From assembly GCF_015694725.1 (NCBI RefSeq), contig NZ_JADQDQ010000011.1, forward strand, positions 47,221 through 111,220: a stretch of 64,000 nucleotides of DNA, given 5' to 3'. Positions 42,824 to 50,695 of the stretch are shown one piece after another (the first letter of the stretch is position 1; the number at the start of each line of letters is the position of its first letter). The notes beneath the pieces were generated by a model. That model was not told the DNA's origin and made no database searches. It worked only from the letters and a program-made list of their open reading frames with translations. The stretch is from Hymenobacter jeongseonensis. Its GTDB lineage: Bacteria; Bacteroidota; Bacteroidia; Cytophagales; Hymenobacteraceae. The position numbers and the translations under genes are program-made.

Positions 42824-43909
42824 TTACACCGTGCGAATGATGACGTAGAGCGAGGCCGAGGCGATAACGCCCCACAACAACACGCCCAATAAAAACGGCC
42901 GGGCCCCCACCGCCTTCAGTACCTGGCCCGACAAGCCGGCCCCAATGAAAAAGAGCGTGAGCGTCAGGCCCGTTTTGGCCAAGGCCACCAGCACCGGCCC
43001 CAGCGGCTTGGCAGCGGGCACAAACGTATTGAGCAGCATGGCGGCAATGAAGCCAAGAATGAAGTACGGAATTTTGATTTTCACGCCTTTCTGCTTGAAA
43101 ACCATGGCCGTGGCGATGGAAACCGGAATAATCCACAGGGCCCGGGCCAGCTTCACGGTGGTGGCGACCTGCAGGGCGTGGTCGCCATACGCGGTGGCCG
43201 CGCCCACCACCGACGACGTATCGTGAATGGCAATGGCGCACCACAGGCCAAACTGGTTCTGGGTGAGGGCCAGCGCGTGGCCGATGGCCGGAAAGGCAAA
43301 CAGGGCCACGGCATTGAGCACGAACACCGTGCCCAGCGCTACCGACATTTCCTCGTCTTTGGCGCGCAGCACCGGCCCCACGGCCGCAATGGCGCTGCCG
43401 CCGCAGATGGCCGTGCCGCACGAAATCAGGTGGGCTACCGAACGGGTGATGCCTAGCCAGCGCCCCGCGAAGTACCCCAAAATCAATATGCCAAAAATGG
43501 AAACGACCGTGAAGGCCACGCCTTGTCGGCCGGCTTGCGCCGCCGCGTGGGCATTCATGCCAAAGCCCAGTCCCACCACCGAAAACTGAAGCAGCGTGGC
43601 CGTAAGCCGCTTGGTTTGGGCCGCAAAGGGGTTGCCGAGCGTTTGGGCCAACACCAGCCCGAGCGCCAGCGCAATGGGCGGCGACGCCCACGGCGTAAGG
43701 CAATAAATCAGCAACAAGGCGAAAACGACCTGACGCAGCGTTACGACCCGGCCGAACACCACCCGAGGCGCGTGAAAGTGCCGCATGAAGCCGCGGGGTT
43801 CGCCGCCTGCCGGGCCGGGGGCTGCTTCTGCTTGTGACAGTTGACGAGTTGCAGGCGGCTGGCTGCCGGCAGCCAAGGGCTTGGGCGATGCGGAAACGAG
43901 TAGCGCCAT
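42824..43909 (-). CDS. YeiH-family putative sulfate/anion exporter (UPF0324)
   Basis: 361 residues from the ATG at 43909, with about ten helices. Motifs 'TATLLQFSVVGLGFGMNAHAA', 'GYFAGRWLGITRSVAHLISCGTAICGGSAIAAVGPVLRAKDEEMSVALGTVFVLNAVALFAFPAIGH' and 'HDTSSVVGAATAYG' are diagnostic. The family pairs with LysR regulators (YeiE/YeiH in enterobacteria). Here too a LysR gene lies directly upstream. It converges on the T9SS cargo gene. Confidence 0.92.
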   Translation of the reverse strand: MALLVSASPKPLAAGSQPPATRQLSQAEAAPGPAGGEPRGFMRHFHAPRVVFGRVVTLRQVVFALLLIYCLTPWASPPIALALGLVLAQTLGNPFAAQTKRLTATLLQFSVVGLGFGMNAHAAAQAGRQGVAFTVVSIFGILILGYFAGRWLGITRSVAHLISCGTAICGGSAIAAVGPVLRAKDEEMSVALGTVFVLNAVALFAFPAIGHALALTQNQFGLWCAIAIHDTSSVVGAATAYGDHALQVATTVKLARALWIIPVSIATAMVFKQKGVKIKIPYFILGFIAAMLLNTFVPAAKPLGPVLVALAKTGLTLTLFFIGAGLSGQVLKAVGARPFLLGVLLWGVIASASLYVIIRTV

Positions 43910-43973
43910 GGAACAGAACTTTATTGCTGTTCCAAAATTACGCTGCCTGTCTCCCTTTGGGTAATACCAAAAT

Positions 43974-43998
43974 GTTATTCGAAATAACCTTTGGTTAT
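43974..43998 (-). promoter_or_regulatory. Overlapping palindromes, candidate LysR operator
   Basis: GTTATT-CGA-AATAAC (43974-43988) and ATAACC-TTT-GGTTAT (43984-43998) overlap. They lie between the lysR-type gene and the exporter gene and include the lysR stop codon. Their size fits LysR binding sites (T-N11-A). Confidence 0.4.
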
Positions 43999-44906
43999 GA
44001 TAACGATTTAAACTGGTCCTGGGCGAAGGCCAGAAACCGTTGGGCGGGCCGGGGCAACGGCTGCCCCTGCACCCAAACCGATTCAAATTGCCGGGGCAGA
44101 TACAGACCTTCGATGGGCACGATTTCCAACAGCCCCCCAGTCAGTTCCCGAGCCAACGCCCGGCGCGACACCACTCCCAACGCTTCCGGCGCGGCTTCGA
44201 GATACGCCTTAATGGCTTCGGTATTATCGAAATAAAACCCTACTGGCAGGCTGCTGAGCTTGATTTTGAGGGTGCGCAAGGCAAATTCCAATACCTCCAG
44301 CGTGCCCGACCCCCGCTCGCGCAGCACCAAAGGCCGAGCCAGTGCCTCGGCCAGCGGCATGGGATGCGGGGGCGGGCCGGCGGCCGTGGCCCCGCGCACG
44401 GCCACCAGTTCGTCGTCCAGCAGCAGTTCGTAGTGCAAGTCGCGGCTTTTCGAGCGGCCTTCCACAAAGCCTAAATCCAACTCGCCGCGCAGCAGAGCTT
44501 CGGCAATGTGTTCAGAATTGGCGTTGAGCAAGGTGAGCTGCACCTTGGGGTAACGCGCCTGGAAGGCAGGCAATATGCCGGGCAGCACGTATTGCGCCAG
44601 TGTGGTGCTGGCCCCCAGGCGCAGACGGCCGGCGGCTTCCTCGGGGTCACGCAGGGCGTGCAACTGGTCTTCCAGCTGCTGGTGCGAGGCGGCCACGGCT
44701 TCGGCGTGGGCCAGGAGCAACCGGCCAGCTTCGGTGAGGGCCACGCGGTTGCCGCGGCGCTCCAGCAACCGCTGCTCGTATTGCCGTTCCAGTTCGTGAA
44801 TGTGCTTGGTTACGGCCGGCTGCGTGATGAACAGCGCTTGGGCGGCTTTGGTAAAGCTCAGGTGCTGCGCCACGGCCTGAAACACACGAAGGCGAAAGTC
44901 GGACAT
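43995..44906 (-). CDS. LysR-family regulator, YeiE/CysB-like
   Basis: 303 residues. N-terminal winged helix 'MSDFRLRVFQAVAQHLSFTKAAQALFITQPAVTKHIHELERQYEQRLLERRGNRVALTEAGRLLLAHAEAV', followed by a substrate-binding domain (about 90-300). It precedes the YeiH-family exporter by 85 bases on the same strand and presumably controls it. A sulfur-anion ligand such as sulfite is suggested by YeiE, not shown here. Confidence 0.9.
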   Translation of the reverse strand: MSDFRLRVFQAVAQHLSFTKAAQALFITQPAVTKHIHELERQYEQRLLERRGNRVALTEAGRLLLAHAEAVAASHQQLEDQLHALRDPEEAAGRLRLGASTTLAQYVLPGILPAFQARYPKVQLTLLNANSEHIAEALLRGELDLGFVEGRSKSRDLHYELLLDDELVAVRGATAAGPPPHPMPLAEALARPLVLRERGSGTLEVLEFALRTLKIKLSSLPVGFYFDNTEAIKAYLEAAPEALGVVSRRALARELTGGLLEIVPIEGLYLPRQFESVWVQGQPLPRPAQRFLAFAQDQFKSLS

Positions 44907-44974
44907 GGCGCCAAAAAAAGGGCTGGCTGGTTAGCGTCCCGACTTGCCGGCACAGTTCCAGCTGCTGGTCAAGA

Positions 44975-45397
44975 CTAGTGGTTTGGCAGGTGGCGGTTGA
45001 AATGGTTTTCCAGCACCGCGTTTATCTTATCCTCGGTGAGCGGCTTGTTCAAAAACCCGGCGATGTTGAGTTTTTGCACCCGGTCCACATCCTGCGGATG
45101 CAGGGAAGTGGTGAGCATCACAATAATAATGGCTTCTTTTTGAAGAAAAGGCAATTTATAGTAGGCTTCGAGGAAAGCGAAACCGTCCATCACGGGCATT
45201 TTCACATCCAGCAGGATAAGGGCCGGACAGTCCTGCGTGGCTTCCCGGCAATGAATCTGCAACAGCTCGAGTGCCTCCTGGCCGTTGAGGGCCACTAACA
45301 ACTTATTCGTCACTGCCAGCCGCTTCAGAAGCAACTGGTTGAGGTAGTTGGTGGTCTGGTCGTCGTCGACCAACAGGGCACAGGTGAGTTTTTGCAT
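44975..45397 (-). CDS. Single-domain response regulator linked to the Kai module
   Basis: 140 residues. VDDD pocket at 10-13, phosphoacceptor Asp64 in ILLDVKMPVMDG, MLTTS and FLNKPLT. No output domain. It is 52 bases after the Kai-linked kinase gene and resembles the regulator at 37876-38298. It probably receives phosphate from that kinase. Confidence 0.92.
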   Translation of the reverse strand: MQKLTCALLVDDDQTTNYLNQLLLKRLAVTNKLLVALNGQEALELLQIHCREATQDCPALILLDVKMPVMDGFAFLEAYYKLPFLQKEAIIIVMLTTSLHPQDVDRVQKLNIAGFLNKPLTEDKINAVLENHFNRHLPNH

Positions 45398-45449
45398 GGA
45401 ACATCAAGCCGCCGGCCATGCCCCGGAATGGAGAACGGCTGCGCACGGG

Positions 45450-47168
45450 TTATTGAGCAAAATATACGCAGAATGTCGAGCCAACGCCGAGCTTAGATTG
45501 GACGGCGATGTGCCCTCCGGCATTTTCAATCATCTTTTTCACCATGTAAAGGCCAATCCCTGAGCCTTCTACGTGGTCGTGAAAACGCTGAAACATCCCA
45601 AACAGCTTTTGCTCACTGGCATCGCCAAGGCCCAAGCCGTTGTCTTCCACCTCAAACACCACGAACTCCTGCTCCGTCCGGGCCCGCACCTGCACGCGCG
45701 GAAGGCGAGCCGGGTCGCGGTACTTGAGGGCATTGCTAAGCAGGTTGAAGACCACCGAGCGCAGGTTCTTCTCAGAAAATAAAACGGTAGTCCCTGTATC
45801 TACCGCCACGTCGACCGAGGCCCCCGACAGCTGAATAAGCGGCTCCAAATCGAGGCGAACGTCCCGAATAACAGCCGTCAAATCGACGTACTGCGCCGGA
45901 ATGCCGTGCTCCTTCTGCAGCTTGCTCACGTCGGTAAGCTGCTCAATGGTTCGCTTAAAGCGGTTTACGGAGTCTTGCATCAAGTGCAGAATGGGCTGCA
46001 CGGGTTCGGTCTGCACGGTGGCGACGGGCAGCTCCACCAACAGGGCGTGCAGCAGGCCCTCAATGTTGCTGATGGGGGCCTTGAGGTCGTGCGAGGCGGT
46101 GTAGATGAAGTTGTCCAAGTCCACGTTCACGCGGGTAAGCTGCTCGTTGTTGTCGCGCAGCTGGCGCTGGCCGTGGTCGATGCGTTCGAGGGCCAGTTTG
46201 TGCTCGTGGATGTCGGTGTAGGTGCCAATCCACTGGATAACCTCGCCTTGCTCGTTGCACGAAGCCTGCGCGCGGCCCAGCATCCAGCGGTAATCCCCGC
46301 CGCCGTTGCGAATGCGGCATTCCACCTCGTAGGGCTGGCCGGTATTCAAGCTCTGCTGCCAGCGCGCCAGCGTGGCCACGGCATCATCGGGGTGCAGCCG
46401 CTCGCGCCAGGAGCGGCCCGAGGCGTTGCCCTGGTGTTGCTGCTGCCCGATGTAGTCGTACCAGCGCCGGTTGCGGTAGGTGTGCTCGCCCAGGGCGTTG
46501 GTGGTCCAGGCAATTTGCGAGATGCCCTCCAGCATGCGGCTGGCCTCGGCGGCGGCGCGCTCGCCTACCAAGCGAGCAGCTTCCTCGCGTTTTAGCTCTT
46601 CGGTCTTGCGGTCGAGCAAGGTGTTCTGCTCGGCCACCTGCGCACGAATGGCCGTGATTTCGCGCTGCGCCGACAAGTCGGTTACAATCACGGCCAGGGC
46701 CGGAGTATCGTTGAACAACAGCACATTCATCGACACCAAAAACGGCACCAAGGCCCCGGCTTTGGTTTGCAAGGGCAACTCGCCTTTGCTTTTGCCACCC
46801 CAACCCCGCAGCAGAATGCTCGCCCAATAATCTCTGCTTGTGGGGGGCACGAAATCGTTGAAGGCGCTGCCCATTACCTCGGCCAGGGGCCGGCCCAGCA
46901 GGTCGGCCATGCAGGCGTTGCAGTACATCACGGTGGCGTCCTCGGTGAGCAGCAGGGCGCCTTCGTTCATTTGCTCAATCAAGGTGCGGTAGCCTTGGTC
47001 GGCGCCCTGCAGCGTGTAGATGCGCGGCCCCTCGGAGCTTTGCACAGCTAGCGCATCCACGGCCCCGGTTCGAATGGCGTGAATCAGGTCTTGCGCCTCC
47101 TCCAGCTGGGAGCGCAGCTCCTCGTTTTCGCGAGCTAGGTCGACTGCAACAGGCGGCGTGGTACTCAT
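45450..47168 (-). CDS. PAS histidine kinase of the kai gene cluster
   Basis: 572 residues, no membrane helix. A short N-terminal coiled coil (REELRSQLEEAQ type, 12-35) is followed by PAS domains at about 55-170 and 215-325, coiled coil between them, HisKA with H360 in FIYTASHDLKAPISNIEG, and HATPase (about 460-572). Overlap of its start with the kaiB stop (ATGA) shows coupled translation, so a functional link with KaiB is likely. The clock-output role is inference by analogy with SasA, which has a KaiB-like sensor domain instead of PAS. Confidence 0.92.
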   Translation of the reverse strand: MSTTPPVAVDLARENEELRSQLEEAQDLIHAIRTGAVDALAVQSSEGPRIYTLQGADQGYRTLIEQMNEGALLLTEDATVMYCNACMADLLGRPLAEVMGSAFNDFVPPTSRDYWASILLRGWGGKSKGELPLQTKAGALVPFLVSMNVLLFNDTPALAVIVTDLSAQREITAIRAQVAEQNTLLDRKTEELKREEAARLVGERAAAEASRMLEGISQIAWTTNALGEHTYRNRRWYDYIGQQQHQGNASGRSWRERLHPDDAVATLARWQQSLNTGQPYEVECRIRNGGGDYRWMLGRAQASCNEQGEVIQWIGTYTDIHEHKLALERIDHGQRQLRDNNEQLTRVNVDLDNFIYTASHDLKAPISNIEGLLHALLVELPVATVQTEPVQPILHLMQDSVNRFKRTIEQLTDVSKLQKEHGIPAQYVDLTAVIRDVRLDLEPLIQLSGASVDVAVDTGTTVLFSEKNLRSVVFNLLSNALKYRDPARLPRVQVRARTEQEFVVFEVEDNGLGLGDASEQKLFGMFQRFHDHVEGSGIGLYMVKKMIENAGGHIAVQSKLGVGSTFCVYFAQ

Positions 47169-47497
47169 AGTAAGCTAGTGGGCGGGGTTACGCCCAAGGC
47201 TTTGAGTACCCGCTCGCGGTCCGAGAAGTCGCCCACCATGCGGCGCACCAACCCCGGACGCATCTTGATGAGCGTGGGCACTCCAATGAGGTCTTTTTCC
47301 TGGGCCAGCTCGGGCTGCTGGTACACGTCCACAATCAATAATTCGTAGCGCCCTTTCAGGTGCTCCTCGCAAATGTCTTTGATGTTGCGCACGGCGCGCG
47401 TCGAGTTGGGCGTAGCACCCGTGATGTACAGGTGCAGCAAGTATTCGGGGCCCGTGGGCTCCTCCGGAAATTCCGCCGGGTCCAATAATGGGTCCAT
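47165..47497 (-). CDS. kaiB: KaiB-domain protein (second copy)
   Basis: 110 residues. 'YLLHLYITGATPNSTRAVRNIKDICEEHLKGRYELLIVDVYQQPELAQEKDLIGVPTLIKMRPGLVRRMVGDFSDRERVLKALG' is a full KaiB fold, with the characteristic switchable second half. It has a 15-residue acidic N-terminal extension. It sits between another kaiB and a histidine kinase, overlapping the latter by 4 bases. Confidence 0.92.
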   Translation of the reverse strand: MDPLLDPAEFPEEPTGPEYLLHLYITGATPNSTRAVRNIKDICEEHLKGRYELLIVDVYQQPELAQEKDLIGVPTLIKMRPGLVRRMVGDFSDRERVLKALGVTPPTSLL

Positions 47498-47505
47498 GGG
47501 CCGGG

Positions 47506-47808
47506 TTATTTGCTGGTAAGGGGGCGCACATCCAAGCCCACCAACACCCGCTCCTCATTCGAGAGGTCGCCGATGATTTTACGGATGGGCTCGGGTACCT
47601 TGCGAACCAGCGTCGGAATGGCCAAAATCTGGTCGCCTTCGGCCAGTTGGGGGTTCACCAACAGGTCGATGACTTCAATCTTGTAGCGGCCTTTGAGGTG
47701 CTGCTCGCAGTGTTTTCTTAGGTTGGCCAGGGCCGTAACAGATTTGGGCGTTTGGCCGGCTACGTACAGGCGCAATTCCCAGGTTTCTTCGTCGTTTTCT
47801 TCAGCCAT
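47506..47808 (-). CDS. kaiB: KaiB-domain protein (first copy)
   Basis: 100 residues from the ATG at 47808 (MAEENDEETWELRLYVAGQTPKS), which begins just before the first KaiB strand. The rest matches KaiB: 'RKHCEQHLKGRYKIEVIDLLVNPQLAEGDQILAIPTLVRKVPEPIRKIIGDLSNEERVLVGLDV'. It lies 46 bases after kaiC and 8 bases before the second kaiB. The two KaiB proteins differ over most positions, so they are old paralogues, not a recent duplication. Confidence 0.92.
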   Translation of the reverse strand: MAEENDEETWELRLYVAGQTPKSVTALANLRKHCEQHLKGRYKIEVIDLLVNPQLAEGDQILAIPTLVRKVPEPIRKIIGDLSNEERVLVGLDVRPLTSK

Positions 47809-47854
47809 GGAAAGGGTGGGGCAAATGCCAGAGGCAACTCTGGTATACGGGCAT

Positions 47855-49594
47855 CTAATTCTTTTCGCCGGACGCGGGCGCATCACGCCGGGGCGGATTG
47901 GCAGCTGCAATGCGCTGGTGGCCGCTCGTTAGGGTTTCTTGGCGGTTTTGGGCGTCGGTATTGATTTGCCGCAGCTCCTCCTCCACCGATTCGAACTCGG
48001 TGCGCAGGTTGGCAATGTTGGCTTCGAGTACGCGGCGGCGGCGCTCCAACTCGCGGTCGCGGCGGTCGGTTTCCTGCTGAGCCGCTAGGGTCTGGGCATG
48101 CTCCTGCAGCTGCTGGGTGAGGCGGCTGGCCCCGGTCACAATCCCGGTGGGACCCACCACCACGTCGAGCAGCTCGATGCCGTGTTCGGTCACCACAAAT
48201 TCGCGCACCTGGTTGGAATGCGCCATGCCGCGCGATTTCAGGATGCTCAGGCCACGATTACGCTCGCCAATGCCTTCCAGGTCGCGCACGCTAATCCAGG
48301 TATCTACCAACGAAGACACGCCTTCGTCGGTCATTTCCTGCTGCTGGCCCCGGCCGCTCACCAGCGCCGTAAACAGCCCCGTGATGCCGCTCACCTTTAG
48401 GAAATCGATGAGGCGGGTGAGCATGCTGCGCACCTCGGCAATATTGCCAACGGTGATGAGGTTGGTGATGGGGTCAATAACGACGGCATCCGGCTTGAAT
48501 TCCTTCACCAGCCGGTGCAGCGTGACGAGGTGCTGCTCCAAGCCGTTGATGGTGGGCCGGGAGGCTTCGATGCGCAGCAAGCCCGAGGCGACGTGGGAGG
48601 CCAGGTCGATTTCGACCGATTTCATGTTGCGCAGCAGTTGCTGCGGCGATTCTTCGAAAGCAAACAGCAGGCACCGCTGACCTTGCTGGCAGACTTCTTC
48701 GGCAAAGGCAGCGGCCAGCGTGGTTTTGGCCGTGCCGGCCGTGCCGGTTATCAGCACGCTGCTGCCCTGGTAGAAGCCGCGCATGCCAAACATCTCGTCC
48801 AGCGCCGGGATGCCGGAAGACATGATGTTATTCGAAATGGGATGGTCAAGCTTCAGCGACGTCACGGGCAGCACCGAAATACCGTCCTGCGTGATGAGGT
48901 AAGGGTATTCGTTGGTGCCGTGGGTGCTGCCGCGGTACTTCACAATGCGCAGGCGCCGGGTGGTAATCTGGTCAATAACCCGGTTATCGAGCAAAATCAC
49001 GCAGTCCGACACGTACTCCTCCAAGCCTTGGCGGGTCAGCGTGCCGTCGCCGCGCTCGGCCGTGATGATGGTGGTCACGCCCTTGTCCTTCAACCAGCGA
49101 AACAAGCGGCGGATTTCGGAGCGCAGCACGCCCTGGTTGGGAAACCCCGAGAACAGTGCCTCAATGGTATCGAGCACCACCCGCTTGGCGCCAATGGAAT
49201 CGATGGCGTGGCCCAGACGAATGAACAAGCCTTCCAGGTCGTACTCGCCGGTTTCTTCAATCTCCGACCGGTCGACGTGCACGTGGTCGACGCGCAGCAT
49301 CTTGCGGGCTTGCAGGTCCACGAGGTCAAAGCCCAGCGAAGCCACGTTGGCGGCCAGCTCCGGCGCTGTTTCCTCAAAGGCCATGAGTACGCCCGGCTCG
49401 TTGTAATTCTGGATGCCGCGCACCAGAAACTCGATGCCCATCAGGGTTTTGCCACAGCCGGCGCTGCCGCAAATCAGCGTAGGGCGCCCCTCTGGCAGGC
49501 CTCCTTCGGTGATTTCATCGAGGCCTTCAATGCCCGTAGGCGATTTGGGCAGCCGGGGTAATTCAGAGTCAACAGACGAGCGATACTCTTGCAT
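47855..49594 (-). CDS. kaiC: KaiC-like circadian-clock ATPase
   Basis: 579 residues from the ATG at 49594 (MQEYRSSVDSELPRLPKSPTGIEGLDEITEGGLP). Two RecA/KaiC domains: CI with Walker A GSAGCGKT (43-50) and catalytic EE at 74-75; CII with GTAGTAKT (284-291) and EE at 314-315. The phosphorylation site of cyanobacterial KaiC (Ser-Thr) is occupied by Ser427-Ser428 in TDEGVSSLVDTWI, so autophosphorylation is possible. A C-terminal coiled coil (about 490-560) is an addition. No kaiA is present. It heads the kai cluster. Confidence 0.95.
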   Translation of the reverse strand: MQEYRSSVDSELPRLPKSPTGIEGLDEITEGGLPEGRPTLICGSAGCGKTLMGIEFLVRGIQNYNEPGVLMAFEETAPELAANVASLGFDLVDLQARKMLRVDHVHVDRSEIEETGEYDLEGLFIRLGHAIDSIGAKRVVLDTIEALFSGFPNQGVLRSEIRRLFRWLKDKGVTTIITAERGDGTLTRQGLEEYVSDCVILLDNRVIDQITTRRLRIVKYRGSTHGTNEYPYLITQDGISVLPVTSLKLDHPISNNIMSSGIPALDEMFGMRGFYQGSSVLITGTAGTAKTTLAAAFAEEVCQQGQRCLLFAFEESPQQLLRNMKSVEIDLASHVASGLLRIEASRPTINGLEQHLVTLHRLVKEFKPDAVVIDPITNLITVGNIAEVRSMLTRLIDFLKVSGITGLFTALVSGRGQQQEMTDEGVSSLVDTWISVRDLEGIGERNRGLSILKSRGMAHSNQVREFVVTEHGIELLDVVVGPTGIVTGASRLTQQLQEHAQTLAAQQETDRRDRELERRRRVLEANIANLRTEFESVEEELRQINTDAQNRQETLTSGHQRIAAANPPRRDAPASGEKN

Positions 49595-49737
49595 GTAGCG
49601 GAAATTGTAATTGGGCAAAGTTAAACGCACAACCGGCACATTGCTTGATGGCAATCCGGCCGGCCGGCAACGTGGCGTGATAATGGCTTTTGGCACCGTT
49701 GGGTTCCGCCGTGTACACAAACTAAACCAACTTCAGC

Positions 49738-49751
49738 GGCTCAATTGAGCC
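49738..49751. promoter_or_regulatory. Perfect 14-bp palindrome in the kaiC upstream region
   Basis: GGCTCAATTGAGCC lies 144 bases upstream of the kaiC ATG, in the divergent region shared with the T9SS-domain protein. It looks like a binding site for a dimeric regulator. No regulator is known for it. Confidence 0.35.
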
Positions 49752-49836
49752 TTGGTGGTGGCTGCGTTACCGCTTGCCGAGTTTTTCAAGCAAATCACCG
49801 AATATGAGTAGGTTTCCAACACTAGAATATTGATAT

Positions 49837-50442
49837 TTGAAATATAATCGGCTCCCGGGCCGGGTTCATTCTGTTTTGCACTTCCTGCCTTCTTATTTAC
49901 TGCCGCTGCTGCACAAGCCGTTGCAATTCAGAAGAGGCAGACTTTCCCAACTCAATTTGCTTGTGACCACCCCCACTGTTTTAAGTGATATTCGGAGTGC
50001 AACGGCCGGAACCAGTCAGCAATTGGCAGTTGCCGACGCGGGCTTAATGGCGCACCACCATGCTCAGTTCATGACGGAGGCCGCAACGGGTTGTTTCGTA
50101 ACGCCCGATGTCGTTGTTTCCCACACCGGAAAGTTTCCGCGCGGGCTGGACCGGGAAACCGGCGGGCAGTTCACCCTGGGCCAAAACTACCCCAATCCCT
50201 ACATTGGGGAAACCACCGTGCCGTTTACCCTGACCCACGGCGGCGACGTCCGGTTGGACCTGTTCGACGTAGCGGGCCGTAAGATGGCGGGCATTAGCCG
50301 CAAAGGCATGACGGCGGGCGCCCAAACCATTAGCTTAAATTTGAGTGGCCTGGGCCTTCCCTCCGGCGACTACCTATACCAATTGCAAGTAACCAACAGC
50401 CACGGCGTGTACCGGCAGTCAAAGATGATGACCGCCGGCTAA
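49837..50442 (+). CDS. Small protein with type IX secretion C-terminal domain, start uncertain
   Basis: The frame opens at a TTG (49837) and gives 201 residues. The last about 90 residues are a T9SS sorting domain: 'FTLGQNYPNPYIGETTVPFTLTHGGDVRLDLFDVAGRKMAG...GLPSGDYLYQLQVTNSHGVYRQSKMM'. The N-terminal part is basic with a hydrophobic run (HFLPSYLLPLLH) but no clear signal peptide and no recognisable domain. Either the true start differs or this is the remnant of a longer cargo gene. Confidence 0.6.
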   Translation: MKYNRLPGRVHSVLHFLPSYLLPLLHKPLQFRRGRLSQLNLLVTTPTVLSDIRSATAGTSQQLAVADAGLMAHHHAQFMTEAATGCFVTPDVVVSHTGKFPRGLDRETGGQFTLGQNYPNPYIGETTVPFTLTHGGDVRLDLFDVAGRKMAGISRKGMTAGAQTISLNLSGLGLPSGDYLYQLQVTNSHGVYRQSKMMTAG

Positions 50443-50475
50443 AGATAATGGGAGTGTGAAGGTGAGTGAAGTGTG

Positions 50476-50510
50476 AGGCTGACCGCTGCAACGGTCAGCC
50501 TCTTCTTTTT
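50476..50510 (+). terminator. Rho-independent terminator after the T9SS-domain gene
   Basis: Arms AGGCTGACCG (50476-50485) and CGGTCAGCCT (50492-50501), loop CTGCAA, then TCTTCTTTTT. Confidence 0.82.
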
Positions 50511-50695
50511 GCCCGTTATTTCCGTACAGCACGAGAACGAAAGGCCCAGTAGGGCGCTGATTTTCTTGCGCCTGGCCCCAGAATTTTCAGGTTAGGCACC
50601 GCCGACCGTACTTTGCTGTTCGGGCGCCCGGCTTGGGTGGCCTCTTGCTCATTGATTTTACCTCCCACCGCGGCGCTGCCGCACAACTAGTTTTT

